64,000 bases of DNA from CAZDVK01 sp964508915 (GTDB taxonomy: Bacteria > Pseudomonadota > Alphaproteobacteria > Paracaedibacterales > CAIULA01), in NCBI GenBank assembly GCA_964508915.1, contig CAZDVK010000003.1, positions 73,254 through 137,253 of the forward strand. Direction: 5' to 3'. The notes beneath the pieces were generated by a model. That model was not told the origin of the DNA. It saw only the letters and a program-made list of their open reading frames with translations, and searched no databases. Positions 61,705 through 64,000 of the stretch are shown in pieces (positions within the stretch are counted from its first letter, which is position 1; every line of letters starts with the position of its first letter). A program made the translations under genes and the position numbers.

Positions 61705-62883
61705 ATGACACAAAAAGTTGATGTGCTCATTATTGGGGGTGGCTTGGTTGGCCGTGTTCTTGCCCACAGTCTGGTTCAGCAAAATATTTCTGTAGGTCTT
61801 GTTGACCAAGAAGCCCCTGGCGCACAACTGATGCAGGAAAATGATGGCCGAACAACGGCTGTGAATTATGGGTCTCAACAATTTTTAGAATCACTGGGTT
61901 TATGGGAAACAGCAGCCCCCTATGCCGAACCTATTTGGGATATTCGGGTTTTTGAACACGGATTTTCATGGACAGTCGATTATAACCATCAAGATATAGG
62001 CCCCAACCCCATGGGCTATATCGTTGAAAATTATTATTTGCGTCAAGCTTTTCACAAAGAAGACACAACAGGCCTGTTGCATATTTTTGCCCCGGATTCA
62101 TTGGCAGAACACAAAATTCTTCCCCATGCTATTGAAGCCACCTTATCATCAGGGCAAAAAATTATGGCATCGCTTTTAGTGGGTGCTGAAGGTCGTTTTT
62201 CACCCACCCGAAAACAATCATCTATTCGCACCCATACGCGTGATTATAACCAAACAGTGCTTGTTACCCACGTGCTGCATGAAAAACCCCACAAGGGAAC
62301 AGCTTGGGAAGTATTTATGCCAACAGGCCCTTTGGCTTTTTTGCCTATGAAAAATTGCCCCCAAACAGGGGCCCCTCAATCGGGTATTGTGTGGGCCAAG
62401 GAACGACACTATCCGTGGAATACTTTTTCCAATTCAGACTTGGAGGCAGAGCTTGCTCAGCTTTTCCCCTTTTACGGAAATTTGACCATTAACAATAAAC
62501 GATGGACGTATGATTTAATGGGGCTTTCTGTCAGTGACTCGATCGATACCCGCTTTGCTTTGGTTGGGGATGCAGCCCATGTGATGCACCCCATTGCTGG
62601 CCAAGGTGTTAACCTAGGTTGGCGAGATGTCGCATCGTTAACTACCGTTCTGGATGAAGCTAAACAGCTGGGTCTTGACCTAGGCGGATTTGACGTACTA
62701 ACCCGTTATAACCAAAGCCGTAAAAAAGACCATCGCCTAGCGTTGGCCGTAACACATGGAATTTACAGGCTATTTTCCAACAACTCATCCCTGCTGGCTT
62801 TTGCACGAAACGCTGGATTTGGTATTGTAAATAACTTAACCCCTTTGAAAAAATTTCTTATGAAAAAAGCCATGGGAGTCTAG
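61705..62883 (+). CDS. UbiH/UbiF/COQ6-family FAD hydroxylase
   Basis: 392 residues, a flavin monooxygenase of ubiquinone synthesis. The N-terminal Rossmann GGGLVGRVLAHSL, NDGRTTAVNYGSQQ and the second FAD motif GDAAHVMHPIAGQGVNLGWRD are clear. Which ring position it hydroxylates cannot be told by eye. AAGGGG precedes the ATG. Third gene of the bioY-phosphohexomutase-hydroxylase run. Confidence 0.9.
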   Translation: MTQKVDVLIIGGGLVGRVLAHSLVQQNISVGLVDQEAPGAQLMQENDGRTTAVNYGSQQFLESLGLWETAAPYAEPIWDIRVFEHGFSWTVDYNHQDIGPNPMGYIVENYYLRQAFHKEDTTGLLHIFAPDSLAEHKILPHAIEATLSSGQKIMASLLVGAEGRFSPTRKQSSIRTHTRDYNQTVLVTHVLHEKPHKGTAWEVFMPTGPLAFLPMKNCPQTGAPQSGIVWAKERHYPWNTFSNSDLEAELAQLFPFYGNLTINNKRWTYDLMGLSVSDSIDTRFALVGDAAHVMHPIAGQGVNLGWRDVASLTTVLDEAKQLGLDLGGFDVLTRYNQSRKKDHRLALAVTHGIYRLFSNNSSLLAFARNAGFGIVNNLTPLKKFLMKKAMGV

Positions 62884-62892
62884 ATAGCTTTT

Positions 62893-62957
62893 GCAGCCAT
62901 ATTGAAATTTTAATTTTAAGCGATGCTTCTAGCCGTATTTGAAATTTAATTTTAAGC
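62893..62957. repeat. short direct repeat after the hydroxylase gene
   Basis: AGCC-TATTTGAAATTTAATTTTAAGC-like units of about 28 bases occur at 62893-62921 and 62930-62957 with a few differences. Confidence 0.7.
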
Positions 62958-62964
62958 ATAGAAA

Positions 62965-63693
62965 TTACCTAACAACTTTGAAAATATAGTAGGCTCCTTT
63001 TTCTGGAAATTTTTTCTCTAAATTTGGCGTAACGTAACTCATGACTCTTCTTATTTCATCCGAAGATATCAAAAAGCTTTGGATAAGCTCTTGTCTTCCA
63101 ATTACACCGTTGTAGTATTCAGATTGGATAAATTTTTGAAAAGGTTCATTAAGCTCATGTTTTTCAATACATTTTTTTAGTTTTTCCATAGAAGAGACAC
63201 TGTCATCACCTAAAATATCAGCTAAGTTGTGTTGATACAGTTTTAGAATCACTTTTTGCACCTCTTTCTCACCGCAAGAAAAAAATAAATACAAGCTCAA
63301 ATCTTGTGCCATTTGAGATATTTCTACGAGCTTCCAAATATCCTTTCTTTTTTCAGTCACCGTGCATTGATACAACTTTTTTTGTATTAAAGCGTTTAAG
63401 CTAAGATTACTGTGAATGGCTTCATTAACTAAAGCTCGATGCAAATCTTCGTTTAATCGAACATTGAAACCTCCCCCAAATTTTTTTTCTGCCACGGAAA
63501 TAGGTAAATTCTCTCCATTTTTTTTGACTTCATTCTTGTACAATTCCCACTTTTCTTTAAGCCTCACAACAGCCTCTGTATAATACTCGGAAACCCCATA
63601 AATTGAAGGATTTTCAATAAAGTAAGCTTTCCATTGATTGTTATAAGGCTCCAAAACGACGGAAAATCCGTCAAAAAATTCATGCTCAAGCAT
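62965..63693 (-). CDS. HicB-like antitoxin/repressor with long C-terminal extension
   Basis: 242 residues. The N-terminal 60 residues resemble a HicB partial RNase-H fold (FDGFSVVLEP...VSEYYTEAVVRLKEKWELYK), followed by a ribbon-helix-helix at about 72-107 (GGFNVRLNEDLHRALVNEAI, LSLNALIQKKL). The remaining 130 residues are helical and not recognised. Classical HicB proteins are about 110-150 residues. No HicA toxin gene lies downstream, so it may be an orphan repressor. A palindromic operator-like site overlaps its promoter. Confidence 0.75.
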   Translation of the reverse strand: MLEHEFFDGFSVVLEPYNNQWKAYFIENPSIYGVSEYYTEAVVRLKEKWELYKNEVKKNGENLPISVAEKKFGGGFNVRLNEDLHRALVNEAIHSNLSLNALIQKKLYQCTVTEKRKDIWKLVEISQMAQDLSLYLFFSCGEKEVQKVILKLYQHNLADILGDDSVSSMEKLKKCIEKHELNEPFQKFIQSEYYNGVIGRQELIQSFLISSDEIRRVMSYVTPNLEKKFPEKGAYYIFKVVR

Positions 63694-63725
63694 AATATCT
63701 TCCTTTCTTGAATGTTAATATATTG

Positions 63726-63759
63726 GTTGCAAGTTAACTAAATGCAACTGACTTGTCAA
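63726..63759 (-). promoter_or_regulatory. promoter and inverted-repeat operator of the HicB-like gene
   Basis: On the minus strand TTGACA (63754-63759) and TAACTT (63731-63736) are 17 bases apart. The inverted repeat GTTGCA (63726-63731) and TGCAAC (63743-63748) lies over the -10 and spacer, with a central GTTAAC-type core. This fits autorepression by the RHH protein. Confidence 0.6.
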
Positions 63760-64000
63760 GGCATATTAAAAAAAACTACCTACCACATGAATTCTGTTAC
63801 CAATCGAGATTTTAGTAGGACTTAGCACTGAAACTTTAGCAACTCATGGTATTTGTGTGGAAATGGATTCAAGATGAAATGTTCATTGAATCTATTGAAA
63901 AAAAAATTGGGTGGATTATTTGTTTTTCTCATCGTTTATAGATCACCCGACTGCGTCGGGGCCACCGTAAAGCCCAAACCCGTGCATGGCCACCGCCTCC
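63760..64000. other. gene-free right end
   Basis: No gene is visible in the last 240 bases. The final 55 bases are the repeat copy described separately; the rest is unremarkable AT-rich sequence. Confidence 0.6.
63946..64000 (-). repeat. 55-base GC-rich dispersed repeat, copy 2 (runs off the window)
   Basis: Reverse complement of 30022-30076 with a single difference. The element continues past the right edge, so its full extent is unknown. Confidence 0.9.

Overview
The window comes from the chromosome of an AT-rich alphaproteobacterium, most likely a host-associated or obligately intracellular one of the Holosporales/Rickettsiales type. The alphaproteobacterial placement rests on an NDUFA12-family protein, an FYDLN-acid (TIGR02300) protein, a DivL-type sensor with tyrosine in place of the histidine, a DUF177 protein and the gene layouts. 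The intracellular inference rests on a Tlc-type ATP/ADP translocase, a Fic protein, a BioY biotin importer and many short exported proteins without recognisable relatives. The cell keeps a full Gram-negative envelope: lptA, lptB, lptC, lptE, kdsB, mlaE/F, ftsI, mreB and the DAP enzymes asd, dapA and dapF.

Layout. 1-5.4 kb (minus): ruvB (cut by the window edge), a secreted EEP-family hydrolase, tlc, a small AAA-type NTPase and xerC. 5.6-8.6 kb (plus): a shortened division cluster rsmH-ftsL-ftsI, then a convergent methyltransferase. 9.4-11.6 kb (plus): mreB and a stand-alone ArnA-type dehydrogenase/decarboxylase. 11.7-13.2 kb: an IS110-family element and palindromic repeats. 13.2-16.3 kb (minus): rpsB-tsf-pyrH-frr with a possible structured leader. 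16.5-17.7 kb: fic. 17.7-19.9 kb (minus): fbaB, NDUFA12-like, rluD. 20.0-22.3 kb (plus): znuC-znuB and a predicted lipoprotein. 22.3-27.1 kb (minus): mlaE-mlaF-lptC-lptA-lptB-rpoN, an outer-membrane lipid run. 27.3-29.7 kb (plus): TIGR02300, kdsB, a YmdB-like phosphoesterase and an exported protein. 30.5-32.8 kb (minus): gltA, a small protein, hslO. 33-37.6 kb: exported lineage-specific proteins, lptE-holC and a pseudopilin. 37.7-42.3 kb: an MFS exporter, an XRE-receiver fusion with its PAS kinase, and a photolyase. 43-45.7 kb (minus): dapA-DUF177-dapF. 45.9-50 kb: an exported receiver-like protein, an acyltransferase, rubrerythrin and a GlpC-like Fe-S protein. 51-54.8 kb: recJ, trxA, asd and a HIG1-like protein. 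55-57 kb: three exported acidic or membrane proteins. 57-62.9 kb: divL-like, bioY, phosphomannomutase and a UbiH-family hydroxylase. 63-64 kb: an orphan HicB-like repressor and a dispersed GC-rich repeat.

The most unusual content is the set of exported proteins scattered between housekeeping operons. Five of them share a signal peptide followed directly by an (A/S)-M-(D/E) acidic mature end. Two form a tandem paralogous pair, two share duplicated upstream DNA, and one carries a receiver-like domain behind a signal peptide. Intergenic DNA holds two repeat families: GATTCCC...GGGAATGAC palindromes, and a 55-base GC-rich unit found at 30.0 kb and, inverted, at the right edge. I saw no tRNA, rRNA, CRISPR array or prophage. 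All family names come from reading the sequence; no database search was run.
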